Positions 9,331-17,453 of a DNA stretch of 64,000 bases are shown piece after piece. The DNA is taken from assembly GCA_002366795.1 (NCBI GenBank), contig DFBX01000032.1, forward strand, positions 1-64,000, in the 5' to 3' direction. The position numbers and the translations under genes were made by a program. Within the stretch, counting starts at the first letter, position 1. The number at the start of each line of letters is the position of its first letter. This DNA comes from Rhodobacteraceae bacterium UBA3069 (GTDB lineage: Bacteria; Pseudomonadota; Alphaproteobacteria; Rhodobacterales; Rhodobacteraceae). The notes beneath the pieces were generated by a model, which was not told the origin of the DNA, ran no database searches, and saw nothing but the letters and a program-made list of their open reading frames with translations.

Positions 9331-9575
9331 GGGCGGTTGATTTCCTTGGGCCGTGCCATCTGGCGTGAAAATGAATGGTCAGAGCAACGCTGCTTGGTCA
9401 GGATCAACTTTCCCGCCTTGGTGATGCGCAGGGTGTAGAACTGATCGCCCAGCAAGATGCGCGCCTCGGCCCCACCCGCGCACAGATCCTCGGCGCGGTA
9501 TGTGGGCAGGCCCGAGCCTATGCCCTGCCCTGTATCGGGCGCAAAAAAGCGGGGTTCATTCAGCACCAGACGCAT
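9327..9575 (-). CDS. Hemin uptake protein HemP
   Basis: An 82-residue small protein whose segment LGDQFYTLRITKAGKLILTK is the HemP (PF10636) signature. Family members normally end right after LILTK. Here about 20 more residues follow, so that the stop overlaps the imelysin start as ATGA, which may be a readthrough extension that creates translational coupling. HemP is a small activator or accessory factor for haem uptake in alpha- and gammaproteobacteria. It is the first gene of the iron operon, and a palindrome at 9677-9697 lies about 100 bases upstream. The start at 9575 is chosen because residues before MRLVLNEP look non-coding. Confidence 0.8.
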   Translation of the reverse strand: MRLVLNEPRFFAPDTGQGIGSGLPTYRAEDLCAGGAEARILLGDQFYTLRITKAGKLILTKQRCSDHSFSRQMARPKEINRP

Positions 9576-9676
9576 TCGGGCCTTCCTTTTGGCGGTCTGA
9601 CGAATCGGGCTTTCCCGCCGGAAACGGCCGGGATGGCTGGATATATGCATTTCCCACCAAACAGTCAGAATAGTAA

Positions 9677-9697
9677 ATCCGATAATTTTAATCGGAT
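9677..9697. promoter_or_regulatory. Palindromic operator candidate between hemP and DUF4833
   Basis: ATCCGAT-AATTTTA-ATCGGAT is a perfect 7+7+7 inverted repeat in the AT-rich gap between divergent hemP (start 9575) and DUF4833 (start 9811). The inner CGA-N9-TCG spacing resembles the TGA-N9-TCA layout of the RirA iron-rhodo-box, with one symmetric change. That would fit an iron operon, but the match is by eye and the bound regulator is unproven. Confidence 0.45.
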
Positions 9698-9810
9698 ATG
9701 ATCCACCCCCGTTCCCGCCAAAATCTCCTGTCATTGGCGGGGCGGCAATGCTATCGGCGGATGGGCGGCAGATTGGGCCGCATCTGGCACAGACCAGCGT
9801 AAAAGGCATT

Positions 9811-10461
9811 ATGCGCAACAAGATGACGGGCGACATATTTCACGACATTGGCCGGGAGGCGACCCTGCGCAGCGCCTTGCTGCTGGTGCTGTGCCTTGGG
9901 TTGCCTGGCGTGCCCCGCCCCGCCCATGCCGCCGACCTGCATGTCGTCGCCCATCAAGAGGCACCGCGCATCGCCCTCGCCCGCCCCGACTGGCCGCAGC
10001 CCGCGGATGCCGGGCAGGTGTTCTTCCTGCAACGCTCGATGAATGCCAACACGGTGGTTTATGCCGCGCGGATCAGTGCGGACGGCACCTTGGATAAGCG
10101 CCACCCCCTGACTGCCTATTGGCGCCGGTTCAACGATGCGGGCGAGGTGAAGCCGCTGAAGGCCTTTGAAAAACGGCTGGCCTACGGGGTGCGGGCAAAA
10201 AAGACCGATCGGGGCTATTCGGTCCGCTTCGCGGGATTGCCGCAGCTGCGCCCCGTGCTTACGCTGGACGGCGCGGGCCAACCTGCGCTTTGGGCCGAAT
10301 TCAAGGGGCGCGATATCCGGCTGATCTCGGGCTATCTGGAACTGGACGAATCCGGCATGATCCCCCGTGTCACCGGCCTGCGCGTTCACGGGCGCGATCC
10401 GTCCACGGGGCGCGAACATCTTGTCGTCTTTTCCGTCAAGGATGGAGAAATAAAACAATGA
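9811..10461 (+). CDS. DUF4833 domain protein, first gene of the inositol-lipid locus
   Basis: A 216-residue secreted or lumenal protein with an N-terminal signal (ALLLVLCLGLPG...PAHA) followed by the DUF4833 body: FFLQRSMNANTVVYAAR, then LTAYWRRFNDAGEVKPL and a C-terminal TGREHLVVFS. The function of DUF4833 is not established. Its stop overlaps the inositol-3-phosphate synthase start as ATGA, so it is part of the same transcript and probably works on the outer side of the inner membrane, on the product of the pathway or its transport. ATG at 9811 has AAAAGG just before it; a second ATG at 9823 is possible. Confidence 0.7.
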   Translation: MRNKMTGDIFHDIGREATLRSALLLVLCLGLPGVPRPAHAADLHVVAHQEAPRIALARPDWPQPADAGQVFFLQRSMNANTVVYAARISADGTLDKRHPLTAYWRRFNDAGEVKPLKAFEKRLAYGVRAKKTDRGYSVRFAGLPQLRPVLTLDGAGQPALWAEFKGRDIRLISGYLELDESGMIPRVTGLRVHGRDPSTGREHLVVFSVKDGEIKQ

Positions 10462-11576
10462 CCAACCCCAGTCGCGCCGCCATACGAACCGCCATCGTCG
10501 GCATCGGAAATTGCGCCAGCTCGGTTGTGCAGGGCGTATCCTACTGCCGTGCGCTGGGGGCGGATGCGGTGGGCGTCAGTTTCCCCGATCTGGGGGGCTA
10601 TACCCCGGCCGATATCGACATCGTCGCCGGTTTCGACGTGGACGCGCGCAAGGTCGGGCTGCCCATGGGGCATGCCGTGTTTGCCGGTCCCAACTGCACC
10701 CAGGTGTTCCACGACGACCTGTCCGATCAGCAGGCCATGGTGCATCGCGGCCCCGATCTGGATGGTGTCGCCGCCCATATGCAAAGCGCGGGCGCCCGCG
10801 GGTTCCAGACCTCCGATGCGCCGGCCCTGACCCGCGACCACGTGATCGGGGTGTTGCGGGCGGCCCGCGCGCAGGTGGTGCTGATTTTTCTGCCCGTCGG
10901 CTCGCAACAGGCGGTGGAATTCTATGCCGACTGCGCGCTTGCGGCGGGCTGCGCGCTGGTCAATGGCATTCCGGTTTTCCTGGCCTCGGACCCGGCATGG
11001 GGCGCGCGGTTTGCGGATGCGGGCCTGCCGGTGCTGGGCGATGATTTCAAGGCGCAATTCGGGGCCACGATCGTACATCGCACGCTGGTCGATCTGGCAA
11101 AAATGCGCGGCGTGAGCGTGGACCGGACATATCAATTGAATGTCGGCGGCAACACCGATTTTCTGAACATGTCCGACCCTGCCCGCCTGACGCGCAAACG
11201 CGAAAGCAAAACAGAGGCCGTGCAATCGGCCATGTCTGCGCCGCTTGGGGCCGAGGATATCCGCATCGGCCCGTCGGATTATGTGCCATGGCTGAATGAT
11301 CGCAAAGTCGCCTATATCCGGCTGGAGGGGCGGCTGTTTGGCGGCGCGCGCACCAATATCGAATTGCGCCTGGATGTCGAGGACAGCCCGAATGCCGCGG
11401 CCGAGGCATTGGCCGCGATCCGTCTTGCCCGCATCGCGCTGGACCGCGGGGTGGCCGGGCCGGTCAATGCTGCCTCGGCCTTTTTGTTCAAGCATCCGCC
11501 GCAGCAGATGACCGATGCCGACGGGTACGATGCCCTGCTGGATTTCGCGGGCGGCGGCACGGGCAAAGACGCGTGA
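10458..11576 (+). CDS. ino1: Inositol-3-phosphate synthase
   Basis: A 372-residue cytosolic enzyme converting glucose 6-phosphate to 1D-myo-inositol 3-phosphate with NAD as a recycled cofactor. The Rossmann NAD motif is at the N-terminus (VGIGNCASS, residues 14-22). NVGGNTDFLN, the conserved active-site strand of the actinobacterial-type enzyme, is in the middle, followed by SKTEAVQS with the expected lysines. The length fits the bacterial class (about 360-370), shorter than eukaryotic enzymes. Start and stop both sit in 4-base overlaps (ATGA upstream, GTGA downstream), binding it tightly to the operon. In a proteobacterium this enzyme is uncommon. Together with the CDP-alcohol phosphatidyltransferase downstream it points to synthesis of an inositol phospholipid. 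Confidence 0.9.
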   Translation: MTNPSRAAIRTAIVGIGNCASSVVQGVSYCRALGADAVGVSFPDLGGYTPADIDIVAGFDVDARKVGLPMGHAVFAGPNCTQVFHDDLSDQQAMVHRGPDLDGVAAHMQSAGARGFQTSDAPALTRDHVIGVLRAARAQVVLIFLPVGSQQAVEFYADCALAAGCALVNGIPVFLASDPAWGARFADAGLPVLGDDFKAQFGATIVHRTLVDLAKMRGVSVDRTYQLNVGGNTDFLNMSDPARLTRKRESKTEAVQSAMSAPLGAEDIRIGPSDYVPWLNDRKVAYIRLEGRLFGGARTNIELRLDVEDSPNAAAEALAAIRLARIALDRGVAGPVNAASAFLFKHPPQQMTDADGYDALLDFAGGGTGKDA

Positions 11577-12487
11577 TCGGCCTGACGGTTCAGACGATGG
11601 CGGCAATTTCGGCCGGGCTGCTGGCGGCGGGCTATGGCGTGCTGGGGCTGATCTGGCTACGCCCCGCAACGCGCGATCTTGGCGCGGATATCCTGCGCAC
11701 GATGCACAGCGCGGCGCTGATTGCGGGGCTGATCGTCGGGCTGACATGGGCAGGCGGCTGGTGGCTCTTTGCGGCGCTGGTGCTGCTGGGCGGGCGCATC
11801 GGGTATGAGGTCGCGCATGTGCGGTTTCGCCGCGAACTGGCCTGGGTCAACGCGTTTTTTGCGGGTGGCATGACGGCGGCGGCACTGCTGCTTCCCCTGC
11901 CGCTTTTGCTGGTCTTTTGCGTGATTTTCTCTCTTCCGGCGTTTACGGATTTCCTGCCGCGCTGGCCCCTGCCGGTCAGTGCGCAACGCCTTGCCCTGTG
12001 GCAGCAATCGCGCCCGGCCTCGCAGGCCGCCGCCTTTCCCGGATTGCCATTCCTGTTGCTGGCCAAGGCGCTGAGCTTGCCGCAATACGCGCCCTTGATG
12101 TTGCTGGCCTATATTCTGGTCGAAAGTTTTGACGGCTATGCGCTGGTATCGGGCAAATTGATTGGTCGCACACCGGTCTTTCCCCGTCTGTCCCCACGCA
12201 AAACCCTTGAGGGGCTGTTGGGCGGTTCCGTCATGCTGGTGCTGACCGCGCTGGCGCTGGCATGGGCCATGGCCCTGCCGATGGGCGCAATGGCCCTGAT
12301 CGCGGCGCTGGTGGCGGTTCTTGCGCTGGCCGGTGATCTGATCGCGTCGCAATACAAACGCGGCGCAGGGGTCAAGGATTACCCCGTTTTGCTGACCCGT
12401 CAAGGCGGCGCGTTCGACAGTCTGGATTCGTGGATTGCAGCGGGCGCGGGACTGGCAGTGCTGGCCACGCTGGCAGGCTGGGCGTGA
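11573..12487 (+). CDS. Phosphatidate cytidylyltransferase-like membrane protein
   Basis: A 304-residue integral membrane protein with about eight hydrophobic helices and a C-terminal CdsA-type signature, ASQYKRGAGVKD...GGAFDSLDS. It retains the KR, KD and D-S-x-D-S elements, but TRQGG replaces the usual PGHGG, so the histidine is missing. CdsA enzymes make CDP-diacylglycerol from phosphatidate and CTP. Here it could provide CDP-DAG or a variant CDP-lipid for the phosphatidyltransferase at 17450. It starts with GTG overlapping the preceding stop (GTGA) and ends in another GTGA overlap. A housekeeping cdsA is probably elsewhere. The altered signature leaves room for a different nucleotidyl-lipid product. 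Confidence 0.75.
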   Translation: MIGLTVQTMAAISAGLLAAGYGVLGLIWLRPATRDLGADILRTMHSAALIAGLIVGLTWAGGWWLFAALVLLGGRIGYEVAHVRFRRELAWVNAFFAGGMTAAALLLPLPLLLVFCVIFSLPAFTDFLPRWPLPVSAQRLALWQQSRPASQAAAFPGLPFLLLAKALSLPQYAPLMLLAYILVESFDGYALVSGKLIGRTPVFPRLSPRKTLEGLLGGSVMLVLTALALAWAMALPMGAMALIAALVAVLALAGDLIASQYKRGAGVKDYPVLLTRQGGAFDSLDSWIAAGAGLAVLATLAGWA

Positions 12488-13587
12488 CGCCAAGGGCCGC
12501 GATATCCGGCCCGGTCACGCGGGTTCTGCTGCGCCCTACCCTGTTGAAATTGCTGGGTGTTCTAACCCTGATCGAGGCCGTCTTTCTGGCCGAAACCTTC
12601 GAAGGGTTGATGAACGAGGTGCTGCGCTATGGCGGCAGTTTCAAGGGGCTGGCATGGTTGCTGGCCCTGAACGCGCCGGAAATCGCGGCGCTGGCGCTGG
12701 CGCTGGCCATGTTGATCGCGCTGTTCTTTGCCCTGTCGGATGCGCGCGAACGGGGCGAGTTGATCATCCTTGCGGCCAGCGGAATTGGCTGGCAGCGCGT
12801 GGTGGGGTTTGCTTTGGCAATCAGCCTGTTGGGCGGGGCTGCGGCATGGGCCATTTCGGGGCAACTGGTGCCGCGCGCGCATCACGCGCAGCGTCTGGCC
12901 GTCACCGCACTGCAAGCGGATCACATCCGCGCCCAGATCCTTGGCGATGCGCCGCGCAGCGCGTTGCAGGGCAGCGGCAGCCTGACCTTTGTCACCCCCG
13001 ATCCCGATGCCGCGCACCCGCCCCTGTTCGTCTACCAGGAAACCGGCGCGGGCCAGTGGCGCGCCGGCCTGTCCCCCGATTGGACCATAGAAGGACCGGA
13101 TAGCAAGGGTCGCCATGCCCTGATTATGCGGTCCCTTTCGGGCTATTCCGGCAGCCTGACCGAAACGGGCCCGCGCGCCGATGCGATCCGCACCCGCGCA
13201 GCGGAATTTTCCTTTGCGATGGACAGCATCCTGCCCGCGGTGGACCGTGCGCGACAGGCGGGCGAGTCTCCCGTCGCGCTGTTGTCCCCTGCCGATCCGG
13301 CGCCACGAGCCGCCCTGCTGGCCCGCGCGCTGCTGGTGCCGCTGGCCGCACTGCTTGCGCTGGCTGCGCTGGTTGCGGGGCGTGGTCTGGCACGGTTCAT
13401 CGCCCTGCCATTGGCGGTGCTAATCGTCATGGCGGTGGATGTCGCGGGCCGCGCCATCCTGCCCGCGCTGCCCCTTCCCTTTGTCGCGCTGGCGGCACTG
13501 GCGGCGTTGGCCTATCTTGCGCCGCCGCTGGCCCTGCTGGCCCACACTGGCGAGCGGCTGATGATCCCCGAAAGAGGCGCTGCATGA
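12484..13587 (+). CDS. LptF/LptG family permease, first of a pair
   Basis: A 367-residue protein with the YjgP/YjgQ (LptF/LptG) architecture: three membrane helices at the N-terminus, a periplasmic beta-rich domain of about 150 residues, and three helices at the C-terminus. The cytoplasmic loop DARERGELIILAASGI resembles the coupling helix that contacts the LptB ATPase. It starts with GTG in a GTGA overlap and is followed by the second permease in an ATGA overlap. Canonical LptFG extract lipopolysaccharide with LptB2. Here no lptB, lptC, lptA or lptD is adjacent, and the surrounding genes make inositol lipid, so it may extract that lipid. The substrate is inferred from context only. Confidence 0.8.
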   Translation: MTPRAAISGPVTRVLLRPTLLKLLGVLTLIEAVFLAETFEGLMNEVLRYGGSFKGLAWLLALNAPEIAALALALAMLIALFFALSDARERGELIILAASGIGWQRVVGFALAISLLGGAAAWAISGQLVPRAHHAQRLAVTALQADHIRAQILGDAPRSALQGSGSLTFVTPDPDAAHPPLFVYQETGAGQWRAGLSPDWTIEGPDSKGRHALIMRSLSGYSGSLTETGPRADAIRTRAAEFSFAMDSILPAVDRARQAGESPVALLSPADPAPRAALLARALLVPLAALLALAALVAGRGLARFIALPLAVLIVMAVDVAGRAILPALPLPFVALAALAALAYLAPPLALLAHTGERLMIPERGAA

Positions 13588-14666
13588 GGCTGCTTTCCTT
13601 ACCTACCCGCATGATCCTGCGACTGCATCTGCGGGTCATCGGCTTTGTCATGTTTACACTGCTGGTGGTCGCCTATTCCATCGACCTGCCCCATGTCTGG
13701 CCCGACCTGAAGGCGCAGGGGGGTATCGCCACGCTGCGCTATCTTGCCTATCGCGGTGCGGATATTGTTGCGCGACTGCTGCCCATGGCCTGCCTTGCCG
13801 GTGCGTTTTTTGCCGAACTGCTGCGCCGCCAACGGCTGGAACCCGTCATCTTGTCCGCCGCCGGTGCCTCGCCCCTGGTGATGCTTCGGGCGCTGGCGCT
13901 GGCCGGGCTGCTGCTGGGCGGGCTGCAACTGGCGCTGGAGGTCCGCCTGCGCCCTGCTGCCGTTTTCGCACAGGTCGAAATGGGGCTGGGGCGGTATGCC
14001 AGCCGCTTTGCGCCCGGGCTGACCGACCCTCAGTGGATCGTCACAGAAAACCGGGCCATACGGGCACGTATGGCCCGCGGCGGCGCGCCCGAAATGCGCG
14101 ACGTGATGCTGTTCACCGGGCTTGACGGGGCGGGCCTGCAATCGGTCGTCACGGCACGGCTTGCCACGCCCGTGGCGCAGGCTGAATGGCGCCTGCAACA
14201 GGTCACCGAATGGCGCGCGGGCCCGGATGGTCGGCTTGCCCCGCATCAAAGCACCGAAAAGGTGGTGCAAATTCCGCTTTCCGCAGCGCATCTGCGGTAC
14301 TATGGCGTGCCCGCGCTGTACCTGCCACAACCGGCGCTGCGGCAGGTTCTGGACACCGCCGGCGCCCCCGCGCCCCATGATGCGCGCACCGCGCTGTTGC
14401 GCCGTTACGCGGCCCTGTTCCTGCCAGGCATCTGCGCCCTGCTGGGCGCGGCCCTGGGCCAGGTCGCTTGGCGTGCCCGCAAGCTGGACCCATTCCGCGC
14501 CGTGGGGCTGGCCGCGCTTGGCTATGTCTCGGTCGTGTCGGTGAAAATTTTCTGGGCATTGGGTGAATTCGCGGCGATCCCGCCGCTTTGGGCGGCCTTT
14601 GGCGGGGCAACCTGGATGGCGGTACTGGCGTCGGCCCTGATGCTCAGGCAAAGGGCAGGCCCATGA
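13584..14666 (+). CDS. LptF/LptG family permease, second of a pair
   Basis: A 360-residue protein with the same six-helix plus periplasmic-domain layout as its neighbour but little obvious identity to it. The cytoplasmic loop after helix 2 (FFAELLRRQRLEPVILSAAG) carries the coupling-helix feature, and the C-terminal helices start near residue 265. Start and stop both lie in ATGA overlaps with the first permease and the glycosyltransferase, so stoichiometric co-translation is likely. A heterodimer with the first permease, served by an ATPase encoded elsewhere (possibly the housekeeping LptB), is the natural model. Separation from the usual lpt genes indicates a second, specialised LptFG set. 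Confidence 0.8.
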   Translation: MRLLSLPTRMILRLHLRVIGFVMFTLLVVAYSIDLPHVWPDLKAQGGIATLRYLAYRGADIVARLLPMACLAGAFFAELLRRQRLEPVILSAAGASPLVMLRALALAGLLLGGLQLALEVRLRPAAVFAQVEMGLGRYASRFAPGLTDPQWIVTENRAIRARMARGGAPEMRDVMLFTGLDGAGLQSVVTARLATPVAQAEWRLQQVTEWRAGPDGRLAPHQSTEKVVQIPLSAAHLRYYGVPALYLPQPALRQVLDTAGAPAPHDARTALLRRYAALFLPGICALLGAALGQVAWRARKLDPFRAVGLAALGYVSVVSVKIFWALGEFAAIPPLWAAFGGATWMAVLASALMLRQRAGP

Positions 14667-15772
14667 AGATCGTGCAAATCAGCCCCTATGCCATGTCCCG
14701 CCCCGGCGGGGTGCAGACCCATGTGCGCGACCTGTCCCATTGGCTGCGCGGTCAGGGCCACGCGGTGCGCGTACTGTGCCCGCCCGGCGATGGCACCTTG
14801 CAAGGCGGGTGGGAGGAGATCGGCCACCACCGCAACATGTCCCTGCATGACACCGGTTTCGAGGTCTCGCGCGCCTCGCGCCCCGCATTGGCCTCCAAGC
14901 TGGCCGATCTGCGTGACTGGGGTGCCGAGGCGGTGCACCTGCACACCCCATGGACCCCGATGCTGGCCTGGCAACTGTGGCGCGGGCTGGCCCTGCCGAC
15001 GGTGGCGACTTTACACGCCACCCTGCCCGAGGGCGGCGGTTTCGACCCGTTTCGCTGGTATATCCGCAGCGCCGCGCGCTATTTCGCGCGGCGCGTTTCG
15101 GCGGTCGTGGTGCCCTCGCAAGCGCCGTTCGACCAGTGGCATGCCATGGGGCTGACGCCAGATTTGATCCTGCCCCCCGCCATCGACCTTGCGGCATGGG
15201 CCGCCAGAGCGGCACCTACCGCCAGCGGCCCGTTCCGCGCCGCCTACTTGGGCCGGCTGGAGGACCGCAAAGGTGTACATTTGCTGCCGCAGACATGGCA
15301 GACCGTCCGTTCGGCCCTGCCGGATGCGGAACTGACCATCGCCGGAAGCGGCCCGCTTGAGGCCACCCTGAAGGCCGAGACCACCAACAAGGCCATCAAG
15401 GGAATTTCCTTTATTCCCGCACCGCCCGATGCCGAGGCGCGGGCGCTGGTTGCCGCCGCCGACCTGCTGCTGGCCCCTGCCCTGCATGGTGAAAGTTTCG
15501 GGCTGGTCCTTGTTGAATCGCTGGCCGCGGGCACGCCTCCATTGGCCGCTGCCAACCCCGGCTATGCCACGGTGATGACAGGCAAGGGACGCAGCCTGCT
15601 TGTGCCGCCGAACGATGCCTCCGCCATGGCCGCACGCATCATCGCGCTGGCGCAAAACCCTGCCGAACTGGCGGCGCTGCGCGACTGGGGCCAAGCCCAT
15701 GCCGCGACATTCGACATTTCTGCCCAAGGCCCCGCCCTTGTTGATTTATTTCGCAAAGCCATCGAAGGATAA
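14663..15772 (+). CDS. GT4 glycosyltransferase, PimA-like
   Basis: A 369-residue GT-B glycosyltransferase. The N-terminus has the acceptor-side pattern ISPYAMSRPGGVQTHVRDL, which in PimA-type phosphatidylinositol mannosyltransferases contains the glycine loop of the lipid-inositol site. The C-terminal half has YLGRLEDRKGVHLL and HGESFGLVLVESLAAGTPP, the E-x7-E donor-binding motif of family GT4. It is cytosolic and membrane-associated in relatives. Its position in an inositol-lipid operon supports transfer of a sugar to phosphatidylinositol, making a glycosylated inositol phospholipid. Donor and linkage are unknown. The start overlaps the LptG-like stop as ATGA. After it comes a 91-base gap, the only sizeable one in the operon. 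Confidence 0.8.
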   Translation: MKIVQISPYAMSRPGGVQTHVRDLSHWLRGQGHAVRVLCPPGDGTLQGGWEEIGHHRNMSLHDTGFEVSRASRPALASKLADLRDWGAEAVHLHTPWTPMLAWQLWRGLALPTVATLHATLPEGGGFDPFRWYIRSAARYFARRVSAVVVPSQAPFDQWHAMGLTPDLILPPAIDLAAWAARAAPTASGPFRAAYLGRLEDRKGVHLLPQTWQTVRSALPDAELTIAGSGPLEATLKAETTNKAIKGISFIPAPPDAEARALVAAADLLLAPALHGESFGLVLVESLAAGTPPLAAANPGYATVMTGKGRSLLVPPNDASAMAARIIALAQNPAELAALRDWGQAHAATFDISAQGPALVDLFRKAIEG

Positions 15773-15863
15773 GCGCCAGATCCTTGCATGAAAGCGCCAT
15801 CCCCTGCACCCTGATCGCAACGCGGCCCATATTTACCCCCGCATTCTTAGGAGCAATTCAGCC

Positions 15864-17453
15864 GTGAAAACCCCCGCACAGCCACAAACCATGCGCCCCG
15901 ACATCGTGATCTCGGCCGATTTCGGCACCTCTGCCGTCAAGGTGATCGCGCTGGATTCGCAATTCCGCATCCTTGCCCGTGCATCCGAACCCTATCCGCT
16001 GCATCTGGATGCAGGCGGCGTGGCCGAGCAGATGCCCGATGATTGGTGGCGCGCCCTGATCCGCGCCATGACGCGGCTGCGCCATGACCTGCCCGATCTT
16101 AAGGCGCGCGTCGGTGCCTTGGTATTCGGCAGCCAGATGTGCAACGTCATTTGCGTCGGGCGCGATCACCAACCGCTGCGCCCCTGCCTGAGCTGGCTGG
16201 ACAAACGCGCCGCGCCGCTGGGGCGCGGGCTGGTCGGCGGCTTTCCCGAGGCGATGGGTTACAACCTGCCCCGCCTGATGCGCTGGCTGCGCCTCGCCAA
16301 TGGCGCGCCCGCCAAGAACGGCATGGATCCGCCCGCGAAATACCTGTGGCTGCGTGAAAACGCGCCAGACATCTGGAACGAAACCCGCTGGTTGATGGAT
16401 GCCAAGGACTGGCTGCTGCTGCGCGCTACGGGGGTTGCCTCCACCTCGCCTGAAAGTGCGAACCTGACATGGATGATGGACAGCCGCCCGGGCCGCGAGG
16501 GATGGTCGCCCAAGCTGGCCAAGATGATCGGCGTCGATCTGGACAAGATGCCGGATATCGTCGACGGCGCTTCGGTGGTCGGCCCGCTGACAGGCCGCGC
16601 GGCAGAGGATCTGGGCCTTGGCCCCAATGTCAAGGTGCTGGGCGGCGCATCGGATGTGACCGCGGCGGCATTGGGATCGGGCGAGGTGGCGGATGGCGCC
16701 TTGCATGTCTGCACCTCGACCAGCAGTTGGATCGCGGGGTTCTTTCCCTCGCGCCGCCTGTCGGTGGCCAATTCCTATGCCACAATCGCCAGCGGGGTCG
16801 GCTATCGCCCCCTTTTGATCGCCTCGCAGGAAAACGCAGGTTCCGCGCTGGAATGGACGGCGCGGGTGACGGGGGCGGACACAGCCAGCGGCGATGACAC
16901 CGATGGCATGGCGCTGGCCTATGCCGATACCGGCGCGCCGCGGCCCGACGACCCGTTCTTTCTGCCATGGCTGACGGGGGAACGCGCGCCGGTGGATGAC
17001 GACCGTTTGCGCGGCGGATTTCACGGTCTGTCGCTGCACCATGACCCTGCCACCCTGCGCCGCGCCGCGGTCGAGGGCGTCGTACTGAACACCCGCTGGG
17101 CCTATTCCAAGGTGCGGCTGGAAAAGGGGGTGCAGACCGACGGGCCCATCTCGCTGGTGGGCGGAGTGGCTGCCAATGAAACCTATGCGCAGATGCTGGC
17201 CGATGCCCTGCGTCGCGAGGTGCGCGTGGGTGCGGCCCGCTATGCCGGACCTTTGGGCGCGGCAACGCTGGCCGCGCCGGTGATGGGCTGGGCGGCGAAC
17301 CCGTGGCAGGCCGCGCGCCGCCTGCGCGACCAGACCACCACCGCAACCTATACCCCCGATCCGGCGCGCATGACCGCACTGGATGCGCGCTATGCGCGGC
17401 TTGAGAAAATCCGCCGCGCCGCCCTGCGCGCCCCTTTCGGAGCACAACCATGA
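15864..17453 (+). CDS. FGGY-family carbohydrate kinase
   Basis: A 529-residue two-domain ATP-dependent kinase of the FGGY (xylulokinase/gluconokinase) family. The N-terminal domain begins ISADFGTSAVKVIALD, the phosphate-1 loop, with EQMPDDWW and PAKYLWLREN typical of the family. The C-terminal domain has LGGASDVTAAALGSG (phosphate-2 region) and SLVGGVAANETYAQMLAD (adenosine region). The start is GTG at 15864 with AGGAG about nine bases before it, so the gene may also be expressed from its own site. Its stop overlaps the next start (ATGA). The substrate is unknown. Location between a glycosyltransferase and a phosphatidyltransferase of an inositol-lipid operon raises the possibility of an inositol or polyol kinase. 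Confidence 0.8.
   Translation: MKTPAQPQTMRPDIVISADFGTSAVKVIALDSQFRILARASEPYPLHLDAGGVAEQMPDDWWRALIRAMTRLRHDLPDLKARVGALVFGSQMCNVICVGRDHQPLRPCLSWLDKRAAPLGRGLVGGFPEAMGYNLPRLMRWLRLANGAPAKNGMDPPAKYLWLRENAPDIWNETRWLMDAKDWLLLRATGVASTSPESANLTWMMDSRPGREGWSPKLAKMIGVDLDKMPDIVDGASVVGPLTGRAAEDLGLGPNVKVLGGASDVTAAALGSGEVADGALHVCTSTSSWIAGFFPSRRLSVANSYATIASGVGYRPLLIASQENAGSALEWTARVTGADTASGDDTDGMALAYADTGAPRPDDPFFLPWLTGERAPVDDDRLRGGFHGLSLHHDPATLRRAAVEGVVLNTRWAYSKVRLEKGVQTDGPISLVGGVAANETYAQMLADALRREVRVGAARYAGPLGAATLAAPVMGWAANPWQAARRLRDQTTTATYTPDPARMTALDARYARLEKIRRAALRAPFGAQP

Noticed and set aside
15858..17447. 529-codon minus-strand frame opposite the FGGY kinase
   Set aside because: The same length as the real gene and in mirror register; no motif and no ribosome site.
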